Shown here: positions 53,402 to 64,000 of the stretch, piece after piece
Position numbering within the stretch: position 1 is the first letter of the stretch
How the letters are laid out: each line of letters begins with the position of its first letter
NCBI RefSeq assembly: GCF_030699305.1
Contig: NZ_JAUYNB010000010.1
Location: forward strand, 1-64,000
Reading direction: 5' to 3'
Length of the DNA stretch: 64,000 nucleotides
Origin: Novosphingobium sp.
GTDB lineage: Bacteria > Pseudomonadota > Alphaproteobacteria > Sphingomonadales > Sphingomonadaceae
The notes under the pieces: generated by a model
The model's database searches: none
Told to the model about the DNA's origin: nothing
What the model saw: the letters and a program-made list of their open reading frames with translations, nothing else
Made by a program: the position numbers and the translations under genes

Positions 53402-54799
53402 TCAGATCGGGAAGTGGCCGGGCTGGGTTTCGACCGTGATCCACCGGGTTTCGGTGAAGCTGTCGATCCCCTGCTTGCCGCCGAACCGGCCATAGCCTGA
53501 TGCGCCAACCCCGCCGAACGGCATCTGGGCCTCGTCATGCACGGTCGGACCGTTGACGTGGCAAATGCCGGACTGGATCTGCTTGGCGATGGTCAGCCCC
53601 TTGGCAATGTCGCGCGTGAACACGGCGGCGGAGAGGCCATACTGGGTGTCGTTCGCCAGTTCGACCGCGTGGGCCGCATCGCGCGCGCGGATCATGGCGA
53701 CGACCGGGCCGAAGCTTTCATCGCGGTAGAGGTTCATCGCCGCCGTCACGCCATCGACCACGGTGGCGGGCATCAGCACGCTGTCGGCCGGGCCGCCCGC
53801 GATGACCTGCGCGCCCTTGGCCGCGGCGTCCGCGATCAGCGCGTTGACGTGAGTGACGGTTTTCTGATCGACCACCGCGCCCAGCGGGGTCGTGCCTTCG
53901 CGCGGATCGCCGGTGGCCATGCTGGCGGCCTTGGCGGCGAAACGCTTGGCGAATTCATCCGCCACGGCTTCGACCACGATGATCCGCTCGGTGCTCATGC
54001 AGATCTGGCCCTGATTCATGAACGCGCCAAACGCGGCGGCCTTCACCGCTTCGTCCAGATCGGCGTCTTCAAGCACGATCAGCGGGGCCTTGCCGCCCAG
54101 TTCCAGCAGGCACGGCTTGAGGTGTTCAGCCGCGCGCTTCGCAATGATCCGGCCAACCCCGGTGCTGCCGGTAAAGTTGATCCGCTTCACCTGCGGCGCA
54201 TCGATCAGCGCGCCGACCACTTCGGCAGCATCTTCCGGCGCGTTGGTGACGACGTTGACCACGCCTTCGGGGAAGCCCGCCTCGGCAAAGGCCTCGATGA
54301 TCAGTTCATGGGTGCGCGGGCAGGATTCGCTGGCTTTCAGGATCACGCTGTTGCCGCAGGCCAGCGGCACCGCGATGGCGCGCACGCCCAGGATGATCGG
54401 CGCGTTCCACGGCGCAATCCCCAGAATCACGCCGACCGGCTCTTTCAGCGCCATGGCCAGACAGCCCGGCTTGTCGGAGGGTATCACTTCGCCGGTGATC
54501 TGCGTGGTCAGCGCGGCGGCTTCGCGCACCATCCCGGCGGCCAGACCCAGGTTGAACAACGCCCACCCCTTGGTCGCGCCGATTTCCCCCATCATCGCCG
54601 CGACAAAGGCATCGGCCCGCGCCTCAAGCGCGGCAGCCGCCTTCATCAGCACCGCGCGGCGGGCATTTGGCCCTTGCGCGGCCCAGGCCGGAAATGCAGC
54701 GGCGGCGCGGGCGGCGATGGCAGGAATATCAGCGGCCTTCATCGCCGGAGCGGACGAGGCAACTTCACCGGTCAGCGGGTTGAGGCGCGAAAATTCCAT
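53402..54799 (-). CDS. Aldehyde dehydrogenase (vanillin/salicylaldehyde dehydrogenase-like)
   Basis: A 465-residue NAD(P)-dependent enzyme. It has APWNAPIILGVRAIAVPLAC, NFTGSTGVGRIIAKRAAEHL, the catalytic Glu in LLELGGKAPL, and the catalytic Cys in NQGQICMSTERIIV. The NQGQICMSTER form and APWNAPIILG resemble vanillin and salicylaldehyde dehydrogenases, so an aromatic aldehyde is the likely substrate. The ATG follows a GGGAGAGCTGTC site. DUF3237 follows it. Confidence 0.92.
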   Translation of the reverse strand: MEFSRLNPLTGEVASSAPAMKAADIPAIAARAAAAFPAWAAQGPNARRAVLMKAAAALEARADAFVAAMMGEIGATKGWALFNLGLAAGMVREAAALTTQITGEVIPSDKPGCLAMALKEPVGVILGIAPWNAPIILGVRAIAVPLACGNSVILKASESCPRTHELIIEAFAEAGFPEGVVNVVTNAPEDAAEVVGALIDAPQVKRINFTGSTGVGRIIAKRAAEHLKPCLLELGGKAPLIVLEDADLDEAVKAAAFGAFMNQGQICMSTERIIVVEAVADEFAKRFAAKAASMATGDPREGTTPLGAVVDQKTVTHVNALIADAAAKGAQVIAGGPADSVLMPATVVDGVTAAMNLYRDESFGPVVAMIRARDAAHAVELANDTQYGLSAAVFTRDIAKGLTIAKQIQSGICHVNGPTVHDEAQMPFGGVGASGYGRFGGKQGIDSFTETRWITVETQPGHFPI

Positions 54800-54957
54800 G
54801 ACAGCTCTCCCTTGTTGTTATGAGGCATAACAATGAGGGCTGCTGTCGGCAAGTGTGGTATTTGCTAGAACCTCTCGACCGCGCCCCAATGCGCTGGATA
54901 AGGAGTTCGTCAGACACGAGACTCAGCAGCGGCGGGAATCGCAATAATCCCTCAACC

Positions 54958-55440
54958 TTAGAGGCACTCGTGTCGGATGGCCTCCCACTCGACCCCAGCC
55001 GCCTTCAATCTTGCAAACGGGTCAGCGCCGTCATCTTCGAAGCTCCAGCCATCTGGCATGCGAACTTTCAAGCCAAGTTCGAAGTCGATCCTGTAGCGCT
55101 CAGCCTTGGAAATCATGACGACCCTCAGGTGCCGCCTCAGCAACATCGACACGGCCCTCAACTCAGCACCACAAGCGAACATTTTTTCGCAATGGTCGCG
55201 AATTAGTGCCAACGGCACCACATGCTCACGATACTCTGCACCCGCGACAGAATGACCCGCCAAGATAATGTGATTCGGAATCAAGGGCTCATCCAATAAT
55301 CGCGAATGTCGCCAGCCTTCTTCCCAAGATTGCTGCAGCACCCAAGCAGCTCGATCGTAAACGCGATTTCGAATTTCATCATGGCTCAGTTGAAGCATTT
55401 CAAGAAAGTTCCAATCCAACCACCGCGACGAATATTCCAC
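54958..55440 (-). CDS. Orphan protein of unknown function behind gyrB
   Basis: A 160-residue protein from GTG 55440. It contains EYREHVVPLALIRDHCEKMF, VSMLLRRHLRVVMISKAERY and a C-terminal VRMPDGWSFEDDGADPFARL. The REHVVP stretch recalls HNH-like proteins, but the full metal-binding pattern is not clear. GC is lower than in gyrB, and the start lies only 4 bases after the gyrB stop. The ribosome-binding site is weak (GAGAGA), so translation may depend on gyrB read-through. Met15 is an alternative start. Confidence 0.75.
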   Translation of the reverse strand: MEYSSRWLDWNFLEMLQLSHDEIRNRVYDRAAWVLQQSWEEGWRHSRLLDEPLIPNHIILAGHSVAGAEYREHVVPLALIRDHCEKMFACGAELRAVSMLLRRHLRVVMISKAERYRIDFELGLKVRMPDGWSFEDDGADPFARLKAAGVEWEAIRHECL

Positions 55441-55444
55441 TCTC

Positions 55445-58003
<2,559 letters not shown>

Positions 58004-58076
58004 TCAAACCGCCCCGCAGCCGTGTATTTTTCCCCAAGGTTGGGCATTTTCGCCCGATTGCGATACGACCGCCGTC

Positions 58077-58913
58077 ATGCACCGCGATTCCGCCCTGCCC
58101 GCTCCCACCCCGGACCAGCTGACCGGCCATGCGCTCTATGGCGAAGGGCTGGACGACGCCGGGCTGGCCGCCTGGTTCGCCAGCGAGGAGCAGGGCTACT
58201 TCGAACTGACCGGTGGCGCGCGCGAAAACCCCACCGGCGCGGTCCACCGCTACCATGCACTGCGGCACCTGCCGCTGCGCCGCTATGCCGCCGCGCTGGC
58301 ACTGGGTGCGGCGGACGGGGGGGAATACGGCGTGTTTGCGGGACAAGTTGACCGCTTCATCGCGGTCGAGCCGGGGCGCGGGTTCTGGCGCGAAACGATC
58401 GCGGAAGCCCCGGCCGAATACCGGATGCCGACCATGCGCGGAAAGCTCGACCTGCCGGACGGCGCGTGCGATCTGGCGTGCAGTTTCGGCGTGTTGCACC
58501 ACATCCCCAACGTGTCCGAAGTGCTGGCCGAACTGGCGCGCGTGCTGACCCCCGGCGCACCGCTGATCCTGCGCGAACCGATTGTCTCGCTGGGCGATTT
58601 CCGCGCCCCCCGGCCCGGCCTGACCGCGCACGAACGCGGCATTCCCCGCGCGCTGATGGACCGGATGCTGACTGAGGCCGGGTTCACCATCCGCGCCAGA
58701 TCGCTCGCAGGCTTTCCGGGCTTGCAGCAGGTCGCCCGGCGGCTGGGGCTGCGCCAGGTGTGGGACAACCGCGCATTCGTGCTGGCAGACGCCTGGCTGT
58801 CCCGCCTGATGGCCTGGAATGCGCGCTATTGGCGTCCCCGCCTGTGGGACAAGGCCGCGCCGACGATGGGTTATTGGGTGGCGATTCGCGACCCTCTTCC
58901 ATCGGCGCGCTAA
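58077..58913 (+). CDS. Class I SAM-dependent methyltransferase
   Basis: A 278-residue protein with a methyltransferase-11-like core: DRFIAVEPGRGFWRE (post-I-like), CDLACSFGVLHHIPNVSEVL and LARVLTPGAPLILREPIVSL. The usual glycine-rich motif I is degenerate (VFAGQVDRFIAVEPG), so SAM binding should be tested. The C-terminal 60 residues are basic and aromatic. The substrate is unknown. It diverges from gyrB; the ATG at 58077 is favoured because the longer frame upstream crosses the gyrB start region. Confidence 0.8.
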   Translation: MHRDSALPAPTPDQLTGHALYGEGLDDAGLAAWFASEEQGYFELTGGARENPTGAVHRYHALRHLPLRRYAAALALGAADGGEYGVFAGQVDRFIAVEPGRGFWRETIAEAPAEYRMPTMRGKLDLPDGACDLACSFGVLHHIPNVSEVLAELARVLTPGAPLILREPIVSLGDFRAPRPGLTAHERGIPRALMDRMLTEAGFTIRARSLAGFPGLQQVARRLGLRQVWDNRAFVLADAWLSRLMAWNARYWRPRLWDKAAPTMGYWVAIRDPLPSAR

Positions 58914-58963
58914 AGCTGCTCAAACAAGCGCGACCCTTCAGTCCCTGACCCAGAGGTAGCCCG

Positions 58964-60388
58964 ATGCGCATGACCCTCTCTGCCCTGCTGGCCGGAACCC
59001 TGATAACCGGAACCCTGCTGGCCGGAACCGCCGCTGCACAAGGCGCCACGCTCCGTCCCGATCAGGTCGAATACCGCGCGCTGTTCAAGGAACTGGTGGA
59101 AACCAATACCACGCTGTCAACCGGCAGCTGCACGCTGGCGGCCGAGCGCATGGCCGCGCGGCTCAGGGCGGCGGGTATGCCGGATGACCGGATTACCCTG
59201 TTTGCTACACCCGAAAATCCCCGCGAAGGCGGGCTGGTGGCCGTTTACCCCGGCACGTCGAAAGTGCTGAAACCGATTCTGGCAATCGCGCATATCGATG
59301 TGGTCGAGGCCAGGCGCGAGGACTGGACCCGCGATCCGTTCAGCCTGATCGAAGAGGATGGCTATCTGTATGGGCGCGGGGTGTCGGACAACAAGGCGAT
59401 GGCAGCCACGCTGGTCGATACGCTGATCCGCTTTCAGCAAACCGGCTACAAACCGAAACGCACCGTCAAGATCGCACTCACCTGCGGCGAGGAAACCAAT
59501 GGCGCTTTCAACGGGGTTGAATGGCTGGCGGCCAACCGCCGCGCCCTGATCGACGCCGAATTCGCACTCAACGAAGGCGGCGGCGGATCATCGGACGGCA
59601 AGGGCAAGGTCGTCGAGCAGGTGATACAGGTCGGCGAAAAAACGTTTGCCAATTACCGGTTGGAAACGCGCAATCCGGGCGGGCACAGTTCGGTCCCCCG
59701 GCCCGACAACGCCATCTACCAGCTGACCCGCGCGCTTGCGAAGCTGGAAGCCCATGAGTTTCCGATCGAGTTTACCGACACGACGCAAACCTATTTCCGC
59801 GAGGCAGGCGCAGGCCGCAAGGATGCGATCGGGACAGCGATGGTGGCGCTGGCCGCCAATCCTGCGGACAAGTCCGCAGCGGCGATCGTCAACGCCGACC
59901 CGTTCCTGCATTCGAACCTGCGCACAACCTGCGTGGCGACCATGCTGGACGGCGGCCATGCCCGCAACGCACTGGCGCAGCGGGCCGGCGCTTACGTCAA
60001 CTGCCGGATCTTTCCCGGACACTCGGTCGAAGCGATCCGGGCCGAACTGGGGCGCATCATCGGCGATCCGGACGTAGCCATCACCGCGCTGCCGCCGCTG
60101 CGCCCGACACCGCCCGCGCCGCCGCTTGACCCGCGCGTGATGGAACCGGCCCGCAAGCTGGTGGCCCGTTACTTCCCGGGCGTTCCGCTCGTGCCGGCGA
60201 TGGCCAATGGCTACACCGACGCCACGTTCCTCGGCGCTGTCGGAATCCCGACTTACGGGGTTCCCGGTGCCTGGGGTGATCCAGATGGCAACGGCGTTCA
60301 CGGCCTGAACGAGCGGATTGAGGCGCGCTCGCTTTATGTTGGCCGCGATTTTCTGTTCGACCTGATCAAGGCTTATGCCGGGCAATGA
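58964..60388 (+). CDS. Exported M20 family metallopeptidase, copy 1
   Basis: A 474-residue protein with a signal peptide (MRMTLSALLAGTLITGTLLA) containing an internal repeat (LLAGTLITGTLLAGT). The M20 di-zinc site residues are in AIAHIDVVEA (His), YGRGVSDNKA (Asp), TCGEETNGAFNGVEW (Glu-Glu) and NEGGGGSSDGK. The lid domain has RNPGGHSSVPRPDNAIY, and the C-terminal ligand region is NGYTDATFLGAVGIPTYGV. It is probably an aminoacylase or carboxypeptidase in the periplasm. A paralogue follows 28 bases later. Confidence 0.92.
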   Translation: MRMTLSALLAGTLITGTLLAGTAAAQGATLRPDQVEYRALFKELVETNTTLSTGSCTLAAERMAARLRAAGMPDDRITLFATPENPREGGLVAVYPGTSKVLKPILAIAHIDVVEARREDWTRDPFSLIEEDGYLYGRGVSDNKAMAATLVDTLIRFQQTGYKPKRTVKIALTCGEETNGAFNGVEWLAANRRALIDAEFALNEGGGGSSDGKGKVVEQVIQVGEKTFANYRLETRNPGGHSSVPRPDNAIYQLTRALAKLEAHEFPIEFTDTTQTYFREAGAGRKDAIGTAMVALAANPADKSAAAIVNADPFLHSNLRTTCVATMLDGGHARNALAQRAGAYVNCRIFPGHSVEAIRAELGRIIGDPDVAITALPPLRPTPPAPPLDPRVMEPARKLVARYFPGVPLVPAMANGYTDATFLGAVGIPTYGVPGAWGDPDGNGVHGLNERIEARSLYVGRDFLFDLIKAYAGQ

Positions 60389-60416
60389 TCTGGCTGTCAC
60401 AACCGAGGGGAATTTC

Positions 60417-61832
60417 ATGAGATTGCTTGCCGCCGCACTGCTGGGTGCCACCGTATTGGGAGGCGCCGCGCAGGCGCAATCCGCCGATCCGCCGATCCGC
60501 CCCGATCAGGCCGAATTCCGCGGGCTTTACAAGGAACTGGTGGAAACCAACACGACCCTGTCGGCGGGCAACTGCACGCTGGCGGCAGAACGCATGGCGG
60601 CCCGCCTGAAAGCGGCGGGGATGCGCGATGACCAGCTGAAAGTGCTGTTCACCAGCGATCATCCCAAGGAAGGCAGCCTGGTGGCGACCTATCCCGGCAC
60701 GTCGAAGAAGCTGAAGCCGATGCTGCTGCTGGCGCATATCGACGTGGTCGAGGCCAACCGGGCCGACTGGACCCGCGATCCGTTCACCCTGATCGAGGAG
60801 AACGGCTATTTCTATGCACGCGGGGCGGCGGACGACAAATCACAGGCCGCGATCTGGACCGATACGCTCGTCCGCTTTGCCAAGTCTGGCTACAAGCCCA
60901 AGCGCACGATCAAGATGGCGCTGACCTGCGGTGAGGAAACCAGCGGCGCGTTCAACGGCGCGGAATGGCTGGCCAACAACCAGCGCGACCTGATCGACGC
61001 GGCGTTTGCGCTGAACGAAGGTGGCGGCGGACGGTCCGACGGCAAGGGCAAGCTGCTGGTCCAGACCATCCAGATCGGCGAAAAGGCCTATCAGGACTTT
61101 ACCCTGACCACGACCAACCCCGGCGGCCATTCCAGCCAGCCAGTGCCTGATAACGCGATCTATGTGATGGCCGATGCCATCGCGAAAATCCGCGACTATC
61201 GCTTCCCGGTGGAATTCAACGACACCACCCGCGCGTTCTTCACCAAGGCCGGGGCGCAGCGCGGCGGTGAAACGGGCGCGGCGATGCAGGCGCTGGTTGC
61301 CAACCCGGCCGACAGCGCCGCCGAAGCCATCGTGAACAAGGACAAGATGCTCCATTCGATGCTGCGCACCACCTGCGTCGCCACGCTGGTCGATGGCGGC
61401 CATGCGCTGAACGCGCTGCCGCAGACGGTGACCGCCAACGTCAATTGCAGGATGTTCCCCGGCCGCACGGCGGAAGAAACCCAGGCCGCGCTGGAGCGCG
61501 AGATCGGCAATCCGAAGGTCACGGTCGAACAGCGCGTGAAGGGCAAGCCGATTGCCAAGGCGCCGCCGATGGACCCGGCGATCATCGGGCCGATGGAACA
61601 GCTGGTCGCCAAGCACTTCCCCGGCGTGCCGGTGATTCCGAACATGGCAACGGGCGCAACCGATGCGCTTTATCTCGCTGCCGTCGGCATCCCGACTTAC
61701 GGCGTGCCCGGTGCGTGGGGCGATCCCGACGGCAATGGCGCGCATGGCCTGAATGAACGGATCGGGGTGAAGTCGCTCTATGCCGGGCGCGATTACCTGT
61801 TCGATCTGGTCAAGGTTCTGTCGAGCAAATAG
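60417..61832 (+). CDS. Exported M20 family metallopeptidase, copy 2
   Basis: A 471-residue paralogue of the preceding gene with signal peptide MRLLAAALLGATVLGGAAQA. Key sites match copy 1: LLAHIDVVEANRADWTRDPF, YARGAADDKSQAAIW, TCGEETSGAFNGAEWLANN, NEGGGGRSDGKGKLL and NPGGHSSQPVPDNAIYV. The ATG at 60417 follows GAGGGGAATTTC; the in-frame start at 60375 lies inside the first gene. Sequence identity between the pair is high over the core, so this is a tandem duplication; the two may differ in substrate. A strong hairpin terminates the pair. Confidence 0.92.
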   Translation: MRLLAAALLGATVLGGAAQAQSADPPIRPDQAEFRGLYKELVETNTTLSAGNCTLAAERMAARLKAAGMRDDQLKVLFTSDHPKEGSLVATYPGTSKKLKPMLLLAHIDVVEANRADWTRDPFTLIEENGYFYARGAADDKSQAAIWTDTLVRFAKSGYKPKRTIKMALTCGEETSGAFNGAEWLANNQRDLIDAAFALNEGGGGRSDGKGKLLVQTIQIGEKAYQDFTLTTTNPGGHSSQPVPDNAIYVMADAIAKIRDYRFPVEFNDTTRAFFTKAGAQRGGETGAAMQALVANPADSAAEAIVNKDKMLHSMLRTTCVATLVDGGHALNALPQTVTANVNCRMFPGRTAEETQAALEREIGNPKVTVEQRVKGKPIAKAPPMDPAIIGPMEQLVAKHFPGVPVIPNMATGATDALYLAAVGIPTYGVPGAWGDPDGNGAHGLNERIGVKSLYAGRDYLFDLVKVLSSK

Positions 61833-61854
61833 CCTGGCCGGCACCATAACGGGC

Positions 61855-61890
61855 AAAGGCCGCCGCGCCGGTTGGGGCGCGGCGGCCTTT
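61855..61890 (+). terminator. Intrinsic terminator after the M20 pair
   Basis: AAAGGCCGCCGCGCC (61855-61869) pairs perfectly with GGCGCGGCGGCCTTT (61876-61890), a 15-bp stem with a 6-base loop. A/T tracts at both ends make it usable in both directions, so it may also terminate the 27-residue gene on the minus strand (stop at 61920). Confidence 0.85.
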
Positions 61891-61919
61891 GCTGTTTGGG
61901 AGTGCTGCTACTCCGACGC

Positions 61920-62003
61920 TCAGGCGAGCGTGGCGGAAAACATCAGGCCGCTGAAACCAGCAGCAGCGATGAACGGCAGCACTGCGACGATAAGATTGCG
62001 CAT
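61920..62003 (-). CDS. 27-residue small membrane protein
   Basis: MRNLIVAVLPFIAAAGFSGL plus seven residues ending SATLA, followed by TGA. It is one hydrophobic helix with an N-terminal Arg, so a single-pass or signal-like peptide. The ribosome-binding site AAGGAGG is 6 bases upstream of the ATG and is one of the best in the window. It is divergent from the CoA ligase gene and followed by a bidirectional hairpin (61855-61890). Function unknown; too short for usual ORF callers. Confidence 0.7.
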   Translation of the reverse strand: MRNLIVAVLPFIAAAGFSGLMFSATLA

Positions 62004-62096
62004 CGTGTGCCTCCTTGGTTGGTGTAGCGAAGCGTTGTTCGCACTTGCAACATAAGTATTATGGTAGAGATTGCCAGTGCAAAGGCCGTCACACTT

Positions 62097-62113
62097 GTTG
62101 CATATTTTGCAAC
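62097..62113. promoter_or_regulatory. 17-bp palindrome in the promoter between the 27-residue gene and the CoA ligase
   Basis: GTTGCA-tattt-TGCAAC has the same arms and 5-base spacing as the site at 28991-29007. It lies in an AT-rich gap of 221 bases, about 95 from one start and 112 from the other, so it could serve both. Additional TTGCAAC and GTGCAAA fragments lie at 62045-62085. Confidence 0.5.
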
Positions 62114-62224
62114 CACCGCCGTAATCGTCGGGAAAGGGTTCTGATCTGCAATTCATCGTTGCAGGCACCGGCCAAGCCGCGCCATGACAAGGCAAATAAC
62201 AATCCTGAAGAGGCCAGCCGCGCA

Positions 62225-63766
62225 ATGACCAGCAACCCCGCCGCCCAACTTGATGCCGAATTCGGCTCCTTCCCCGGCCTGATCGCCGCCTGGGGTGAAT
62301 ACCGCGGCGATGCCGATGCCCTGTTCGACGGCAGCACCCGGCTGTCGTGGCGCGAAACAGCGGACCGCGTGGAACGGATTGCCGCCCGCCTGCAGGCGGA
62401 CGGGCTGGAGCGCGGACAAGCCGTCGCCATCCTGGGCACGACCACGGTCAACTATGCGCTGCTCTACCTCGCCGCGATCCGCGCGGGTGGCTGCGCCGCG
62501 CCGCTGACCACCAGCGCCAGCCCCGACCAGCTGGCCGGCATGGTGAGCGATTCGGGTGCGATCCATTTGTTCATCGACCGCGCCAAGCTGACCGAACTGG
62601 GCGATTTCAAGCTGCCGGTCGCCCACCAGATCGTGCTGGACGAGGATCTGGACAACTTCATGGCCCCCGCTGGCACCAAGGCCGCGCCGTTCGAGCCAGC
62701 CGAGCAAGACCCGCTCAACATCATCTACTCCTCTGGCACGACCGGGGTTCCCAAGGGGATCGTGCACAGCCACGGCATGCGCTGGCGGCAGATGACGTTC
62801 CGCGCGGCGCTGAATTACGGGCAAGACAGCCGCACGCTCACCTCCACCCCGCTCTATTCCAACACCACCATGGCCGTATTCCTGCCGACGCTCTATTCGG
62901 GCGGATACGTATCACTGATGGGCAAGTTCGATACCGAAGGCTGGCTGAACCGCGCGCAGGATGAACGGATCACCCACACCATGCTGGTGCCGGTGCAATA
63001 CCGCCGCCTGATGCAGTTCGAACGCTTCGACGCGTACGACCTGTCTTCCATGCGGATGAAGTATTGCACCTCCGCCCCGTTCCCCGCCGATCTCAAGGCA
63101 GAAGTGCTGGCGCGGATGCCCGGCGGACTGATCGAGATCTATGGCATGACCGAAGGCGGGGTGGCGTGTATCTTCCCGATCCACGAACACCCCGACAAGC
63201 TGCACACCGTGGGCAAGCCCGCCCCCGGCCACTTCCTGAAAGTGCTGGACGAAGACGGCCACGAAGTTGCCCCCGGCGTCGCAGGCGAACTGGTCGGCAA
63301 ATCGCCCACGATGATGCTCGGCTACAAGAACCAGCCCGAAATGACCCGCGAAGGGTACTGGGCCGATCCGGCTGACGGCAGCACCTGGCAGCGGATGGGT
63401 GATGTCGGGCGGGTGGACGAAGAGGGGTTCGTCGAACTGGTCGGGCGGACCAAGGACGTGATCATCTCTGGCGGGTTCAACATCTTCCCGATCGACCTGG
63501 AAACGGAACTGGCCAAGGACGACCGCGTGGTCGAAGCCGCCGTCGTGGGCATCCCCTCTGACCAGTGGGGTGAAACTCCGGTCGGCTTCGTGGTGCTGAA
63601 GCCCGGCACCGGCGACGACAGCCTTGAGGATATCCGCGCCATCACCAACAGCCGCCTTGGCAAGACGCAGCGCGTCTCCGCGCTCCATGCCATTGCCGAA
63701 ATGCCGCGCAGCCACATTGGCAAGCTGCTGAAAACAGACCTGCGCGAGATCGCGATCGCCCAATAG
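62225..63766 (+). CDS. AMP-dependent CoA ligase (class I adenylate-forming)
   Basis: A 513-residue ANL ligase: IYSSGTTGVPKGIVHSHGMR (P-loop, about 175-195), EIYGMTEGGVACIF, GDVGRVDEEGFVELVGRTKD, VIISGGFNIFPIDLE and the C-terminal Lys in SHIGKLLKTDLR. It activates a carboxylic acid to CoA through acyl-AMP. The mid-length substrate loop is unlike long-chain FadD; a cyclohexane- or benzoate-type acid is possible. The ATG at 62225 is used since the longer frame starts in AT-rich promoter sequence. The ribosome-binding site is weak. Confidence 0.92.
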   Translation: MTSNPAAQLDAEFGSFPGLIAAWGEYRGDADALFDGSTRLSWRETADRVERIAARLQADGLERGQAVAILGTTTVNYALLYLAAIRAGGCAAPLTTSASPDQLAGMVSDSGAIHLFIDRAKLTELGDFKLPVAHQIVLDEDLDNFMAPAGTKAAPFEPAEQDPLNIIYSSGTTGVPKGIVHSHGMRWRQMTFRAALNYGQDSRTLTSTPLYSNTTMAVFLPTLYSGGYVSLMGKFDTEGWLNRAQDERITHTMLVPVQYRRLMQFERFDAYDLSSMRMKYCTSAPFPADLKAEVLARMPGGLIEIYGMTEGGVACIFPIHEHPDKLHTVGKPAPGHFLKVLDEDGHEVAPGVAGELVGKSPTMMLGYKNQPEMTREGYWADPADGSTWQRMGDVGRVDEEGFVELVGRTKDVIISGGFNIFPIDLETELAKDDRVVEAAVVGIPSDQWGETPVGFVVLKPGTGDDSLEDIRAITNSRLGKTQRVSALHAIAEMPRSHIGKLLKTDLREIAIAQ

Positions 63767-63897
63767 GCTGTTCGGGACCGCTTGACGGTGGTTGTGGCAG
63801 GGGTTGAGGCCCGTTGGTGCCGCTTGGGCAGGCCTTGGTGCGGGAAACCGCCGCGCCTGCCCTTGCCACCGCGCGGCGGCGTCTTTATCGGCCAGAC

Positions 63898-64000
63898 ATG
63901 ACCATCCAGCCATCCGATTCCATCCTCATTGTCGATTTCGGCAGCCAGGTAACCCAGCTGATCGCCCGCCGCGTCCGCGAAGCGGGGGTCTATTCCGAAA
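63898..64000 (+). CDS. guaA: GMP synthase (glutamine-hydrolysing), 5' end only
   Basis: The first 34 codons are present and run off the window. They read [20 protein letters not shown] then [14 protein letters not shown], which is the characteristic start of the GuaA glutamine amidotransferase domain. The enzyme aminates XMP to GMP. The 131-base gap upstream (63767-63897) contains GC-rich sequence with no clear gene. Confidence 0.9.
   Translation, partial: MTIQPSDSILIVDFGSQVTQLIARRVREAGVYSE

Overview
The window is GC-rich (roughly two-thirds G+C by eye) and densely packed with ordinary chromosomal genes of an alphaproteobacterium. The gene set fits a sphingomonad (order Sphingomonadales, Novosphingobium- or Sphingomonas-like): proline utilisation PutA, GyrB, NrdA/NrdB, dCTP deaminase, a CYP153-like P450, paired class I PPK2 kinases, a DUF4402 surface protein and several families of short intergenic hairpin repeats. 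The genus is inference. No rRNA, tRNA, CRISPR array, insertion sequence or prophage was seen.

Layout. (1) 84-6454, minus strand: an ATP-dependent 5-oxoprolinase/hydantoinase fusion followed by DUF969, DUF979 and DUF2891 genes, read as a pyroglutamate uptake and use operon. (2) 6504-8810, minus: a YfiR-YfiN-YfiB-type periplasm-controlled diguanylate cyclase module. (3) 8992-15209, plus: PutA, an acyl-CoA synthetase and a 3-hydroxyacyl-CoA dehydrogenase. (4) 15400-24779: SleB-type hydrolase, PobA, an esterase, a cyclase-family hydrolase, a P450-TetR pair, TldD, and small or exported proteins. (5) 24898-31602: an ABC ATPase, NadB, two tandem PPK2 kinases, an alpha/beta hydrolase and a GlsB/YeaQ-like membrane protein. 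(6) 32208-35935: class Ia ribonucleotide reductase with a small PepSY-type membrane protein between nrdA and nrdB, behind a long leader with an NrdR-box-like palindrome. (7) 36007-37541: a lower-GC islet with an MT-A70 adenine methyltransferase, a BglII/BstYI-like restriction enzyme and an 89-residue unknown. (8) 37679-39817: small metabolic and unknown genes. (9) 39863-44022: wecB/wecC sugar-nucleotide genes, a divergent UDP-glucuronate epimerase-like gene, and dcd. (10) 44038-48266: a catabolic-looking cluster (acyl-CoA dehydrogenase, saccharopine-dehydrogenase-like reductase, limonene-epoxide-hydrolase-like protein, MFS transporter). (11) 48312-51998: TrhO and two flavoproteins. (12) 52112-57967, minus: two lower-GC orphan genes, a DUF3237 protein, an aldehyde dehydrogenase and GyrB. 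(13) 58077-64000: a methyltransferase, two tandem exported M20 peptidases, a 27-residue small protein, a second CoA ligase, and the 5' end of guaA.

Much of the content is catabolic: proline, pyroglutamate, 4-hydroxybenzoate, fatty or alicyclic acids, aldehydes and probably hydrocarbons. Regulation visible in the sequence is limited to the c-di-GMP module, one TetR gene, an NrdR-box candidate and a few palindromes. The least explained parts are the restriction-modification islet, the 27-residue protein with a very strong ribosome-binding site, a 17-bp palindrome shared by two distant promoters, and the low-GC orphan genes near gyrB.
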